Shown here piece by piece: positions 32,740 through 41,045 of a DNA stretch of 53,186 nt (its first letter is position 1; each line of letters begins with the position of its first letter). The notes beneath the pieces were generated by a model. The model had not been told where the DNA came from. It searched no databases and saw nothing but the letters and a program-made list of their open reading frames with translations. Origin of the DNA: an uncultured Propionibacterium sp. (GTDB lineage: Bacteria; Actinomycetota; Actinomycetes; Propionibacteriales; Propionibacteriaceae); the NCBI GenBank assembly GCA_938036835.1, contig CALHWB010000059.1, positions 1 through 53,186 on the forward strand. Reading direction: 5' to 3'. Both the position numbers and the translations under genes were made by a program.

Positions 32740-33696
32740 ATGTGGGGCGCAGATCGGCTGCTGGTGGGTTACCAGGCGTTCGGTTGGCCCGTCGAGGGGG
32801 CTGAGCTGGCAGATGGTGAACCCGCCGGGGAACTGACCGCCACCCTGGTGCGGCGTTCGGTGCCCGGCAACGACCGGGCGGTGCTGTATGTGCACGGTTG
32901 GAATGACTATTTCTTCCAGACACATCTCGCCGACTTCTGGGCCGCCAGCGGTTTCGACTTCTACGCCATCGACTTGCGCAGGTATGGGCGCAATCTGCGT
33001 CCCGGGCTGTACGCCGGCTATATCGCCGATCTGTTGGATTACCGCGCCGAGCTGGGGGAGGCCTACCGGATCATCCGGGCGGAGGGCCACGACCGGGTCA
33101 CGGTGATGGGCCATTCGACCGGCGGGTTGATCGCGGCTCTCTGGGTGGCCGGGTTGACCGAGCCGGTCAATGGCCTGGTGCTGAACTCGCCCTGGCTGGG
33201 CATGAGCGGTCCCGAACTGCTGACCCGGGCGGCGGCCCCGTTTGTCAGCGGGGTGGCCGCGATGAAACCCACCACCCCGATCCAGAGCAGCGATACCGGC
33301 CTGTACAAACGCAGCATCTCCGACCAGTTCGAGGGGGAGTGGCCGATCGACCTGGATTACAAATCCAATCCCGGTTTCGTTTCTCGATTCGGCTGGGCCC
33401 GGGCGATCCTGGCCGGTCAAGCGCAGGTGGAGGCCGGGCTGGGGCTGGCCATGCCGGTGCTGTCCATGATGAGCGCACATAGCGATTTGACCTTCACTAA
33501 GTGGGACGAGGCGATCCGCACCGTCGATATCGTGCTGGACGTGGATCGGCTGGCGGCCGCCTCGTGGCGGCTGGGCAGTCAGGTGACCATCTTGCGGATC
33601 GCCGGTGGCATGCATGACCTGACGCTGTCGCCGCGGCAGGTGCGGTCGGCGGTGTTTGCCGCGCTGAGCCGCTGGATCGGTGCCTACTGCGATTGA
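32740..33696 (+). CDS. Alpha/beta hydrolase, lysophospholipase-like
   Basis: 318 residues. Seen: the oxyanion segment VLYVHGWNDYF, DLRRYGRNLRPG, the nucleophile elbow GHSTGG (Ser in VTVMGHSTGGLIAALW), and a C-terminal His in GGMHDLTLS. This is the Hydrolase_4 (monoglyceride lipase/lysophospholipase) layout. No signal peptide. The ATG chosen has GGAGG 7 nt upstream; a GTG two codons earlier sits inside that spacing. It is probably co-transcribed with the DUF3073 gene. The substrate is inferred to be a lipid ester only from the family. Confidence 0.87.
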   Translation: MWGADRLLVGYQAFGWPVEGAELADGEPAGELTATLVRRSVPGNDRAVLYVHGWNDYFFQTHLADFWAASGFDFYAIDLRRYGRNLRPGLYAGYIADLLDYRAELGEAYRIIRAEGHDRVTVMGHSTGGLIAALWVAGLTEPVNGLVLNSPWLGMSGPELLTRAAAPFVSGVAAMKPTTPIQSSDTGLYKRSISDQFEGEWPIDLDYKSNPGFVSRFGWARAILAGQAQVEAGLGLAMPVLSMMSAHSDLTFTKWDEAIRTVDIVLDVDRLAAASWRLGSQVTILRIAGGMHDLTLSPRQVRSAVFAALSRWIGAYCD

Positions 33697-33763
33697 TACC
33701 GGCCCGTCGGGCGGTACCGAACGCTGGGCGCATGGCTGTTGAGATCGATTGCTACCCCATGGG

Positions 33764-33837
33764 TGGCCAGGGGCGGGATCGAACCGCCGACCTTTCGCTT
33801 TTCAGGCGAACGCTACTACCAACTGAGCTACCTGGCC
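33764..33837 (-). tRNA. tRNA-Phe (GAA)
   Basis: Acceptor stem GGCCAGG/CCTGGCC, anticodon stem TTCGC/GCGAA with loop CTGAAAA, anticodon GAA, T arm GGCGG-TTCGATC-CCGCC. CCA is not encoded (CCC follows the discriminator A). The D stem has a C-T mismatch at the 13-22 position. It lies directly behind tRNA-Asp in the same unit. Confidence 0.95.
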
Positions 33838-33838
33838 T

Positions 33839-33915
33839 TGGCGACCCCGACGGGACTCGAACCCGCGACCTCCGCCGTGACAGGGCGGCGCGCTAACCAA
33901 CTGCGCTACGGGGCC
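33839..33915 (-). tRNA. tRNA-Asp (GTC)
   Basis: Acceptor GGCCCCG/CGGGGTC with one G-T pair, anticodon stem CCGCC/GGCGG with loop CTGTCAC, anticodon GTC, discriminator G and encoded CCA (33839-33841). First gene of the Asp-Phe tRNA pair. Confidence 0.96.
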
Positions 33916-33947
33916 AGGTACCGCGCCCGCGAACGAGCAACTCGGAA

Positions 33948-33953
33948 AGCATA
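33948..33953 (-). promoter_or_regulatory. -10 box TATGCT of the tRNA-Asp/tRNA-Phe operon
   Basis: Minus-strand TATGCT, about 33 nt upstream of mature tRNA-Asp. The 318-nt gap 33916-34233 holds this box, the promoter of the next plus-strand gene, and three partly inverted copies of GGAAGGAA; no further gene is seen. Confidence 0.5.
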
Positions 33954-34180
33954 ACCGCTACCGCCTCCGGAACGCAAAACCATGGCCGGCCCGGAAGGAA
34001 CCAGCCGACCGCTCGGCGGCCCGACCGGAGCGGACGCTTTCCTTCCCGGAACGCCCTTGGCGCCTGCCGATCGGTTTGATCGGCGGCGATGGCCGGGTAT
34101 GTGGCCCCGGATGGCGGTCCGGTGCAGCCTTCGGAAGGAATCCGGCCATGGGTGGGGTCGTCATGGTACCGGCTGATCGC

Positions 34181-34186
34181 TAGACT
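34181..34186 (+). promoter_or_regulatory. -10 box TAGACT of the PrsW-like/membrane protein operon
   Basis: TAGACT followed by a leader of about 40 nt that ends with AAGGAGG and the GTG at 34234. Confidence 0.5.
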
Positions 34187-34233
34187 AAGCCCGACCGGGA
34201 AGCCGGGCACCCGGATACCAAGGAGGTCGGCCA

Positions 34234-35445
34234 GTGGAATGCCCCCGTTGTCATGGCGGTGTACCGGATGTGGCGCACTATTGCCACCACTGCGGTAATG
34301 ATTTGCTGGGTCAAGATTCGAATCGCAAAAAGTCCTATGCTGCCCAACCAAATCAGCCAGTGGCGACCTTCGCTCCGGTCGGGACGATCATGCCACGCGG
34401 TGTGATCGGCCATCCGGGTACCTATCAGGTCGCGTTGGTCATCGGCCTGCTCATCATGGTGGTCGCGGCAGCCCTGGGGGCGATTCCGCTTGCCCTGGCG
34501 GTGGCCGCCTTCGCGATCCCGATCGTCTACATCGTCTATGTCTACGATGTGAATCTCTGGGAGGATCAGCCGGTCCCGGTCACATTGCTGGCTTTCGTTT
34601 TGTCGTTCGCGCTCGCCGTCGGCTGGACGAATGCCTGGCAGCTTGTCAAGGGGAATCCGGATGTGCTGGCCGCGCCGGCCAGCCAGCCTGGCCTTGATCT
34701 GCGCAGCCTTCTGATCGCGGTATTGCTGGTACCGCTCGTCGGCGAGGCAGTGCGTCAGGTCGGGCCTCTCGTTCTGGCGAGCCGCAGGGAATTCGATGAC
34801 CTGATGGATGGCTTCACTTTCGGCGTCATCTCGGGTGTGGCCTATTCCGCCGCTGAAACCCTGGTTTTGTATTGGTCGCTGCTTCGAATCGGATTTGCGG
34901 GGGGCAATATCGATGCGCTCCAGATGATCATTCTGCTGCTGTTGCATGGTTTCGTGAAGCCGCTCATCTATGGCACGGCGACCGGTATCGCGGGGGCCGA
35001 ATACTCGGGTCTGGGCAAGGGATTCGACGGCTTCAGCATTCGCTGGCTGCGGGCCGCCGGCTTGGCTGTGGGTGCGGTCGCATTGTTTAATCTGGGTGCG
35101 CAATTGTCCATGCTGGTGACCAATAGCGGTGCAGCGGTGGTCCTGGTGCTGGTGTGGGCGGTACTGCTGTTGGGCGTCCTGACCCTGGCGGCACGCAACG
35201 TCTTGCACGTTGGGCTGCTGGAGGCCGCGCTCGAAGCGATCGCCCGGGCTGAAGGCACCGGTGGGCATGATGAGCTGGCCTTCTGCGCGAACTGTGAGAT
35301 GCCGCTGCTGCCCGGCTCGCGATTCTGCGCCTACTGCGGTCAATCTGTGCAGGCCCATCGGCACATTCCGGTGACAGTCGGTGCCACGCCGAAAACGGGC
35401 ACCTCGGCTGAAACTCCGGTGGGCATCGAGGAGGGTCAGGAATGA
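34234..35445 (+). CDS. PrsW-like membrane protein with zinc ribbons at both ends
   Basis: 403 residues. An N-terminal zinc ribbon (C3-x2-C6 and C17-HH-C20) is followed by about eight membrane helices and a second zinc ribbon near the C-terminus (CANC and CAYC). The membrane core carries FDDLMDGFTFGVISGVAYSAAET, close to the DGxxxGxxxGxxxAxxE motif of PrsW-type proteases. The pair of Glu residues expected before it is degenerate (VGEAVRQVG), so catalysis is uncertain. PrsW cleaves an anti-sigma factor in Bacillus. The GTG has AAGGAGG 8 nt upstream. The stop overlaps the next ATG (ATGA), so it is coupled to the following membrane protein. Confidence 0.8.
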   Translation: MECPRCHGGVPDVAHYCHHCGNDLLGQDSNRKKSYAAQPNQPVATFAPVGTIMPRGVIGHPGTYQVALVIGLLIMVVAAALGAIPLALAVAAFAIPIVYIVYVYDVNLWEDQPVPVTLLAFVLSFALAVGWTNAWQLVKGNPDVLAAPASQPGLDLRSLLIAVLLVPLVGEAVRQVGPLVLASRREFDDLMDGFTFGVISGVAYSAAETLVLYWSLLRIGFAGGNIDALQMIILLLLHGFVKPLIYGTATGIAGAEYSGLGKGFDGFSIRWLRAAGLAVGAVALFNLGAQLSMLVTNSGAAVVLVLVWAVLLLGVLTLAARNVLHVGLLEAALEAIARAEGTGGHDELAFCANCEMPLLPGSRFCAYCGQSVQAHRHIPVTVGATPKTGTSAETPVGIEEGQE

Positions 35446-36374
35446 GCGGCTATAACCCGAATGCTCCGCAAGGATCTGGTATCCCGCAACCGGGTGGTTT
35501 CCAGTCGCCGGGCGGTTTCCAGTCGCCGGGCGGTTTCCAGTCGCCGGGTTGGCCGGGCGCCCAGGGTGGCTATCGGTCGCCGGGTGGTTTCCAGTCGCCG
35601 GGCGGCTACCAGACCCAACCAGGCGGGCCCTACGGCGGACCGGGCGGGCCCGGACGTGTTCAGTACAGCCACTACGGGAACCCCGGTGACGGCAGGCCAA
35701 GGTCCAATATCGTCATCATGCTGGTCGTCGGTCTCGTCGGTGCCTTGGCCATTGGTGTGGTCGCCTATTTGGTATTCGGTGGCCGCAGCAGACCGGGTCC
35801 GAAGCCTGGGCCAACCCCAACGCAGTTCTCGTCCAGCCCGGCACCCCAGCAGTCTTCGTCCAGCCCGACCGGTGGCGGGACCGGGTCGCCCACTGGCGGT
35901 GGGTCAACCGGGCCGGCCCCCAGCGGTAACGCGATCGCTCTGGGCAACGGGGTCTACCTGACCCCGCCCGCCGGCTACACCATAGATGAGCAGCAGCCCG
36001 GTGAGGTCACCATCACCGATGGCATGGCCTTCATCATCGGATCGTCCGCGGTGTTGAATCAGCCTGCCGACGCCTCGGCGTTGGTCAGCGTGTACATCGA
36101 GCAGGTTAGTTCGAAGCTGCAGAACCCCCGGGCGCAACAGGTCCAGGTATTCGATGTGGGTTCGGGTGGCACCGCCGCGGCGCAGTGTGTCGAGGGCACC
36201 ATGGTCAATAGCGGTGGCTCAACAGCGATATTCCTGTGCTCGGTCATCGGGGTGCGCAATGCCGGCAATGTGGCTGCCCAGATCACGATCATCCTGCCCA
36301 CCGAGCTGTGGGATATGGAGAAAGACCCCTACAACGAGACGGTGAACAGCGTACTCGATTCGCTGTACAATTGA
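35442..36374 (+). CDS. Single-pass membrane protein with Gly-Phe-Gln-Ser-Pro repeats
   Basis: 310 residues: an N-terminal cytoplasmic tail of about 85 residues with repeats of GGFQSP and other Gly/Pro/Gln-rich units, one transmembrane helix (IVIMLVVGLVGALAIGVVAYLVF), a Ser/Thr/Pro/Gly linker, and an extracellular domain of about 150 residues beginning IALGNGVYLTPPAGYTI. The layout is common in actinobacterial envelope proteins, with tails that may interact or phase separate. The outer domain is not assigned. It is translationally coupled to the PrsW-like gene, which hints that it is a partner or substrate; that is speculation. Confidence 0.82.
   Translation: MSGYNPNAPQGSGIPQPGGFQSPGGFQSPGGFQSPGWPGAQGGYRSPGGFQSPGGYQTQPGGPYGGPGGPGRVQYSHYGNPGDGRPRSNIVIMLVVGLVGALAIGVVAYLVFGGRSRPGPKPGPTPTQFSSSPAPQQSSSSPTGGGTGSPTGGGSTGPAPSGNAIALGNGVYLTPPAGYTIDEQQPGEVTITDGMAFIIGSSAVLNQPADASALVSVYIEQVSSKLQNPRAQQVQVFDVGSGGTAAAQCVEGTMVNSGGSTAIFLCSVIGVRNAGNVAAQITIILPTELWDMEKDPYNETVNSVLDSLYN
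35493..35546 (+). repeat. Tandem 18-bp coding repeat, three copies plus one displaced
   Basis: Units GGYGGTTTCCAGTCGCCG at 35493-35510, 35511-35528 and 35529-35546, with a further copy from about 35583. They encode Gly-Gly-Phe-Gln-Ser-Pro. The DNA copies are almost identical, so the array may vary in length between strains. Confidence 0.9.
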
Positions 36375-36532
36375 TTGGCTAGCAGTCCTGCTCTCGGCCG
36401 TAGCGTCCCGCCCGTCTTCCTGGTGCGGGTTCACGGCCGGGGCTGGCGGCCATCTCGCCGGCCGCCCGGGTGATGCATCTTGGGGCCGATCCGGTAGTAT
36501 CCCGGGTAACCGTTGCCGGGGGCTGCGGTCGT

Positions 36533-38401
36533 TCAGCCGGTTCGATAGATGGTGGCCTCGTAGGGCTCCAGCAGACTACCCGGGGCTTGAGCCGTGGATA
36601 GGACTATCTCGCCGACCTCGCGATGCCTGGCAGGGCGGCGCCGAGACGACAGATTGCATTCCACCAGGAAACGGCCCTCGCTACCGGTTCGATACCAGGC
36701 AAAGTATTCACTGCGACGCGGATTCACGAACTCGATATCGCCCAGGGTGAATGCGTCCCCGGCCCGGCGCAATCTGATCAGCGCCCGGTAGTGGTTGAGC
36801 ACCGAATCGGGATCGGCGTCCTGTTCGGCAACGGTGAACCCGACCGAATCCTCCCGGCCCGGCAACCACGGCCGGGTAGTGCTGAAACCGGTGTATGGGC
36901 TGGTATCCCAGCGCATCGGGACGCGCGCATGATCGCGTGAACCGGCCATGACCGTCGCCCAGTCGGTGCCCGCCCGTAGCCGGTTCAGGGATTCGACGTC
37001 TCGTAGCTGACCTGGTGCCGCAAAGGTCTGGTTGATGGCGGCGATCTCCTGCCCCTGATAGAGGAAGGGAGTGCCCCGCATGGTCAGCAGCAGCGTGGCC
37101 AGCAGCTTCGCCAACGGGACGCGATGCGCGGGCGTGGGATCGATCTTGCTGATCATCCGGGGATTGTCATGGTTTTCGAAGAACAGGCTGGTCCAGTCGC
37201 CCGGCCCTAGACGTTGCTGCTGGTCGATCCAGCGATGCTTCAACTCGTCCAGGTCATAGCGGTAGGAATCGAAACGGTTGTGGCCGCCGGTTTCCAGGTG
37301 ATCGAAGCCGAAGTTCAGGTCGAGTTCGCCGCGTCCGGCGTTGGTCAGCAGCCGCCCGATCTCGACTCCCGCCCCGGGAGTCTCCCCAACGAGTACCATT
37401 CCGGGCCGGTCGGCGACCGCTTGGCGCAATTCGCGCAGGTATTCGTGCAGGCGGGGACCGTGGAAGTAGTGCTCGATGCCGGTGAAACCCACTAGCCGCC
37501 CCACGAACCGATTGCCGTCGCGCAATCCGGGTGACTTGGAGACGTAGTTGATGGCATCCAATCGGAAGCCATCGACGCCCTTCCCGGCCCAGAACTGCAT
37601 GATCTGGTGGATCTCGCGGCGGACCTGCGGGTTGTCCCAGTTGAGATCCGGCTGGGTTCGGGCAAACAATCGCAGCGCCCACACCTCTGCGCCGCCGAAC
37701 CAGCGCCACGCCGGGCCAGAGAAGAGGCTGGTCCAGTTGTTCGGGCGGTTGCCGCGTTCGCCGGGCCGCAGAAAATAGTAGTCGCCGGCCGGTCCGGTCG
37801 GGTCGGCCAGGGCCGCGTCGAACCAGGGGTGTTGGTCGGAGGTGTGGTTGACGGCCAGGTCGAGGATGATGCGCATACCCCGCCGGTGCACCTCGGCGAT
37901 CAGCTCATCCAGATCGGCCATGGCGCCCATCTCGGCCATCACCGCGCGATAGTCGCGCACGTCATAGCCGAAGTCTGCGTTTGGTGAGTCGAAGATGGGG
38001 GACAGCCACAGGCAGTCGACGCCGAGATCGGTGAGATGATCCAGGTGATCGATGATGCCCCGCAGGTCTCCGATACCGTCGCCGTCGCTATCGGCGAAGC
38101 TGCGCGGGTAGATCTGGTAGAAGACCGCGGACTGCCACCACTGCGGGGGGCGTTCGGTGGGCTGCACCCGGTCGGGGGTCGAGTTGAGCAGGGTCAACAC
38201 GGCTTCGATCAGTCCGGGGCCGGTCAGCTTGCGGGTCATGCGGCCGATGGCCGCCAGGCTCAGCCTGGACGCGATGGGATTGGTGATCAGCGCGGGACTC
38301 TGCCGCATGGCCATCAGCAGGCGGTCGATCACATCACGGCCTATGGGGTGGGCATACACCTCGGCGAGGGTGGAGCGTGCGGTGAAGTGATGCCGGGACA
38401 T
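36533..38401 (-). CDS. GH13 alpha-glucosidase/oligo-1,6-glucosidase with extra N-terminal domain
   Basis: 622 residues. From about residue 87 it is a GH13 enzyme: WWQSAVFYQIYPRSFADSDGDGIGDLRG, region I LDLAVNHTSDQH, region II GFRLDAINYVSK with the nucleophile Asp, region III LVGETPG with the acid/base Glu, region IV FFENHDNPR with the transition-state Asp. The pattern fits oligo-1,6-glucosidase or sucrose/trehalose-cleaving members; no signal peptide, so cytoplasmic. The first ~85 residues (STLAEVYAHPIGRDVIDRLL...) form a helical region not part of GH13. GH13 enzymes of this type usually start near the YQIYPRSF block, so this is an extension. No clear ribosome site. A GH32 gene lies upstream on the same strand. 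Confidence 0.9.
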   Translation of the reverse strand: MSRHHFTARSTLAEVYAHPIGRDVIDRLLMAMRQSPALITNPIASRLSLAAIGRMTRKLTGPGLIEAVLTLLNSTPDRVQPTERPPQWWQSAVFYQIYPRSFADSDGDGIGDLRGIIDHLDHLTDLGVDCLWLSPIFDSPNADFGYDVRDYRAVMAEMGAMADLDELIAEVHRRGMRIILDLAVNHTSDQHPWFDAALADPTGPAGDYYFLRPGERGNRPNNWTSLFSGPAWRWFGGAEVWALRLFARTQPDLNWDNPQVRREIHQIMQFWAGKGVDGFRLDAINYVSKSPGLRDGNRFVGRLVGFTGIEHYFHGPRLHEYLRELRQAVADRPGMVLVGETPGAGVEIGRLLTNAGRGELDLNFGFDHLETGGHNRFDSYRYDLDELKHRWIDQQQRLGPGDWTSLFFENHDNPRMISKIDPTPAHRVPLAKLLATLLLTMRGTPFLYQGQEIAAINQTFAAPGQLRDVESLNRLRAGTDWATVMAGSRDHARVPMRWDTSPYTGFSTTRPWLPGREDSVGFTVAEQDADPDSVLNHYRALIRLRRAGDAFTLGDIEFVNPRRSEYFAWYRTGSEGRFLVECNLSSRRRPARHREVGEIVLSTAQAPGSLLEPYEATIYRTG

Positions 38402-38535
38402 TACGGTTCAACCTGCCTGGCATCGATTGACCATCATGGCACCCTATCCTAGGGGACGCCCAGTACTGCTGAACACCAACCGGAGCCTGGGCGCGCCGTC
38501 CACGGATACTCGTCCGAGGCCCGGCCGGGTCGCTG

Positions 38536-38573
38536 CCATCCCGGCGGGCCGCTAGGCTGGCCCGCCGGGATGG
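38536..38573 (-). terminator. 15-bp stem-loop after the GH32 operon
   Basis: Perfect stem (CCATCCCGGCGGGCC at 38536-38550 with 38559-38573) and an 8-nt loop GCTAGGCT. It lies between the end of the GH32 gene and the GH13 gene. No T tract. The loop resembles that of the hairpin before purL (GCTATCCT). Confidence 0.65.
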
Positions 38574-38677
38574 GTGCCAGGCGACAGGACCGGTCGTTTC
38601 GGCCCGCCGCGCCGGCAACCCGGGACCGGTCACCGCAGATCGGCTGCCGGACCATTTCGCCGGCGGCCCTGGCTCGT

Positions 38678-40018
38678 TCAGTCGGTGATCCGAACCGCTC
38701 CGGTGGTCACCAGGCGGGCCGCGGTGCTGCGCGGGAAGGTCTGCATGGTTATGGTTAACCGGTCATCTGGGCAGCACAGTTCCAGCAGCCCGTGATCGAA
38801 GACCAGCCGCCCGGCAAGCCTGCCGGTGGTCAGCGGGATGGGTGCGGTGGTCGGGAGCCGGCGGTGAATCCTCCAGGGATCGGCAGCGCTGCGATCGGCC
38901 ACCAGCTGGCTGGTTGGCGTCCGGGTGATGGCGATGCGGTCTGCATCCGGGGAATCTCCCATGACCAACTCGATGCTACCGGGGCCGGAGAATTCGAAGT
39001 CGTGCACCAACACGTCGGGTGGCAGCCGGCCGGGCAGTATGAGCGCCTGCTGGAGGCGCAGGCCGGCCGCGGTATGTACCAGATTGAGGGTGCGCGGCAG
39101 CGTCATCGCAGAACGCCAGGGGTGGGTGGGGGCGTGCTTGGCGTAGCTCCAGTTGCTCAGCCAGCCGATCAGGGTGGGCTGGTCGGTGCCCTGGAAAGTG
39201 GTGGCCGCGTACATATCGGGCCCGGCGTCCAGCCAGTGCGGTGCCGCCGGGCCGGGAGTGAATACCCGGCCATCGAATGCCCCGATCAGATAGTGAACCC
39301 CTGAGCCGCCCGAGAATCCGCCGGGATTGGTGCTCCAGAGCAGCACCCATGCGGACCCGCCTTGCCCGGCGCAGGGAACCTCGAACAGGTCTGGGCATTC
39401 CCATACCGGCCCGGGCCGGCCGATGGGGCCGAAGCTGCTGGCCAGTTGCCAGTCCATCAGGTTGGTTGCGGTGTAGATCAGGATGCGTCGCTGGATCGCC
39501 TCGACCGCGGCCAGCACCCACCGGCCGGTCTGGGCATGCCAGAAGACCTTCGGATCGCGGAAGCTTTCCGAGCCCCGGGCCAGGATCGGATTGCCCGGGT
39601 GCTTTTGCCAGGTACGCCCTTCGTCTGTGCTGAAGGCGAGCGACTGGGCCTGCTCACCAGGACGAACCGGGTGCTGCGGGGCATAGGCGCTGGTGTAGAT
39701 GGCGATCAGGGGGCCTTCGGGGCCATCGCCGAGACCGGAGGTGTTGTCCCGGTCCCAGACGACACTGCCGGAGAAGACCTGTTCATTGGTTGTTCCCGCG
39801 ATGGCGGTCGGCAATTCCTGCCAAGTATGCAGGTCGGGGGAGATGGCATGACCCCAGGCGATGTTCGCGCAGTCGCGGCCGAGCGGATTGTTTTGAAAGA
39901 ACAGGTGGTATAGGCCCTTGTGCAGGATCGGCCCGTTGGGGTCGTTCAGCCAGCTGCGCCGCGCGGTGAAGTGTAGCGCGGGACGCAACTGCGGCGTGGG
40001 CCGGGGGCCGGGGGTCAT
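38678..40018 (-). CDS. GH32 beta-fructofuranosidase (sucrose hydrolase or levanase type)
   Basis: 446 residues. Catalytic motifs: nucleophile Asp in SWLNDPNGP, transition-state stabiliser in SFRDPKVFW, acid/base Glu in VWECPDLF. FSGSVVWDRDN is the fourth family block. The five-bladed propeller is followed by a beta-sandwich region of ~130 residues. No signal peptide is visible, so it probably acts in the cytoplasm on sucrose, sucrose-6-phosphate or short fructans. The ATG overlaps the stop of the VWA gene (ATGA), an unusual operon partner. Downstream the stem-loop separates it from the GH13 gene. Confidence 0.93.
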   Translation of the reverse strand: MTPGPRPTPQLRPALHFTARRSWLNDPNGPILHKGLYHLFFQNNPLGRDCANIAWGHAISPDLHTWQELPTAIAGTTNEQVFSGSVVWDRDNTSGLGDGPEGPLIAIYTSAYAPQHPVRPGEQAQSLAFSTDEGRTWQKHPGNPILARGSESFRDPKVFWHAQTGRWVLAAVEAIQRRILIYTATNLMDWQLASSFGPIGRPGPVWECPDLFEVPCAGQGGSAWVLLWSTNPGGFSGGSGVHYLIGAFDGRVFTPGPAAPHWLDAGPDMYAATTFQGTDQPTLIGWLSNWSYAKHAPTHPWRSAMTLPRTLNLVHTAAGLRLQQALILPGRLPPDVLVHDFEFSGPGSIELVMGDSPDADRIAITRTPTSQLVADRSAADPWRIHRRLPTTAPIPLTTGRLAGRLVFDHGLLELCCPDDRLTITMQTFPRSTAARLVTTGAVRITD

Positions 40019-40680
40019 TGGTTCTCGGGAGGCTGCGCGGCGGCCCGTTCGGTGGCCGAGTAGGCGGCCGCCGCCCGAGCCTGGGCGATGCCGGCACCGT
40101 TGGCCCTGGCCGCACGCAGCCGGCTGACGGCTCCCGACATGGCATCATAGGCTTGGCCCGAGGCGGCCCGGGTGTAGCTCAGCGCCCGATCGGCCTGGAT
40201 ACCCATCTTGGCGCCCTGCTCGATGGCGTCCTGATCGGCGCCCATGTACAAGAAGGTCCAACTGTAGACCTGCTCCTGCTCGGTGATCATCTTGTGCACG
40301 GCCTGGTAGCTGAACTCGCGTGAGGCGTTTTCTAGGCCATCGGTGACGATACCTACTATGACGCTGCCGGGACGTTCGTCCTCGGGCAGTGCGGCCAGCC
40401 GGGCACCCAGGTCGTTGATGGTGCGCCCGATCGCGTCCAGCATCGCGGTTGAACCACGCGGCACGATGCTCAGCGGCGGCACCTGGTCGATCGGCAGGTC
40501 CCGGTAGGCCACCTCGTAGTCGTTGTCGAACTGGGCCAACGAGACCCGGCATTCGCCGGGCTGGTTGCGTTGACCGGCGATGAACGCATCGAAGCCGCCT
40601 TCGGCATCCGATCGGATGGATTGCATGGATCCGGAGCGGTCGATGATGGCCTGAATGTAGGTCAGCTGCGGATCGGTCAC
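40015..40680 (-). CDS. VWA-domain protein
   Basis: 221 residues with a von Willebrand A fold (residues ~5-165). The MIDAS metal site is intact: AIIDRSGSM (DxSxS), the Thr in PRGSTAMLDAI, and an Asp in GIVTDGLENAS. The C-terminal ~60 residues are Ala/Arg/Gln rich and probably helical. There is no signal peptide or membrane helix, so it acts in the cytosol, where VWA proteins typically pair with AAA+ ATPases or tellurium/phage-defence systems. None of these is here. It is coupled by 4-nt overlaps to an HTH gene upstream and the GH32 gene downstream. Confidence 0.88.
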   Translation of the reverse strand: MTDPQLTYIQAIIDRSGSMQSIRSDAEGGFDAFIAGQRNQPGECRVSLAQFDNDYEVAYRDLPIDQVPPLSIVPRGSTAMLDAIGRTINDLGARLAALPEDERPGSVIVGIVTDGLENASREFSYQAVHKMITEQEQVYSWTFLYMGADQDAIEQGAKMGIQADRALSYTRAASGQAYDAMSGAVSRLRAARANGAGIAQARAAAAYSATERAAAQPPENQ

Positions 40681-41039
40681 GGTTCCTCCTGACTGGTCGG
40701 TCGGCGTCTGGTGAAGCGCAGTGGGGAGCGGGATTCCAGCCGGGCGGCCGTGACGCCCATGGCGTTGACGACTCCGTCGGCGGCGTATTCGCCGAGCGCC
40801 CGGCTGGATGCGAGCCTGGGCCGCACCGAGTTCGGTGCCATACCGGCGGCGGCCGCCACCTGGCGCACCGAGGCGCCGGCCACGACCAGTTCGGCCATCG
40901 CCTCGTTGAGTGCGCTGGTCACCTCGTCGCCGGCGGTGCGTAGGTGCGCCACGGTGGTCAGGTCGATGCCGGTCGCGGACGCTTGATCCAATGCGGTGCG
41001 GGCGGCTGCCAATGCTCGGTGGTATTCGGGTGATGCCAC
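40677..41039 (-). CDS. Small helix-turn-helix regulator
   Basis: 120 residues. The central segment VAGASVRQVAAAAGMAPNSVRPRL reads as a helix-turn-helix. The N-terminal part is helical, and the C-terminus is Arg-rich (ESRSPLRFTRRRPTSQ). I do not place it in a named family. The GTG start follows a -10 box GATATT by 6 nt, with a perfect TTGACA 17 bp further up, so the mRNA is leaderless; a longer ATG version would start inside the promoter. Its stop overlaps the VWA ATG. It probably autoregulates through TGCACA-type boxes around the -35, which is inference. Confidence 0.78.
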   Translation of the reverse strand: MASPEYHRALAAARTALDQASATGIDLTTVAHLRTAGDEVTSALNEAMAELVVAGASVRQVAAAAGMAPNSVRPRLASSRALGEYAADGVVNAMGVTAARLESRSPLRFTRRRPTSQEEP

Positions 41040-41045
41040 GCAGCC

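Noticed and set aside
33987..34140. Three GGAAGGAA/TTCCTTCC copies upstream of the tRNA-Asp operon
   Set aside because: Imperfect and irregularly spaced; could be chance in this composition, so not listed as a regulatory element.
38408..38437. Tiny leader frame (MMVNRCQAG) behind TAGGAT before the GH13 gene
   Set aside because: Too short to judge, the spacing to the -10 is 8 nt, and there is no attenuator structure downstream.
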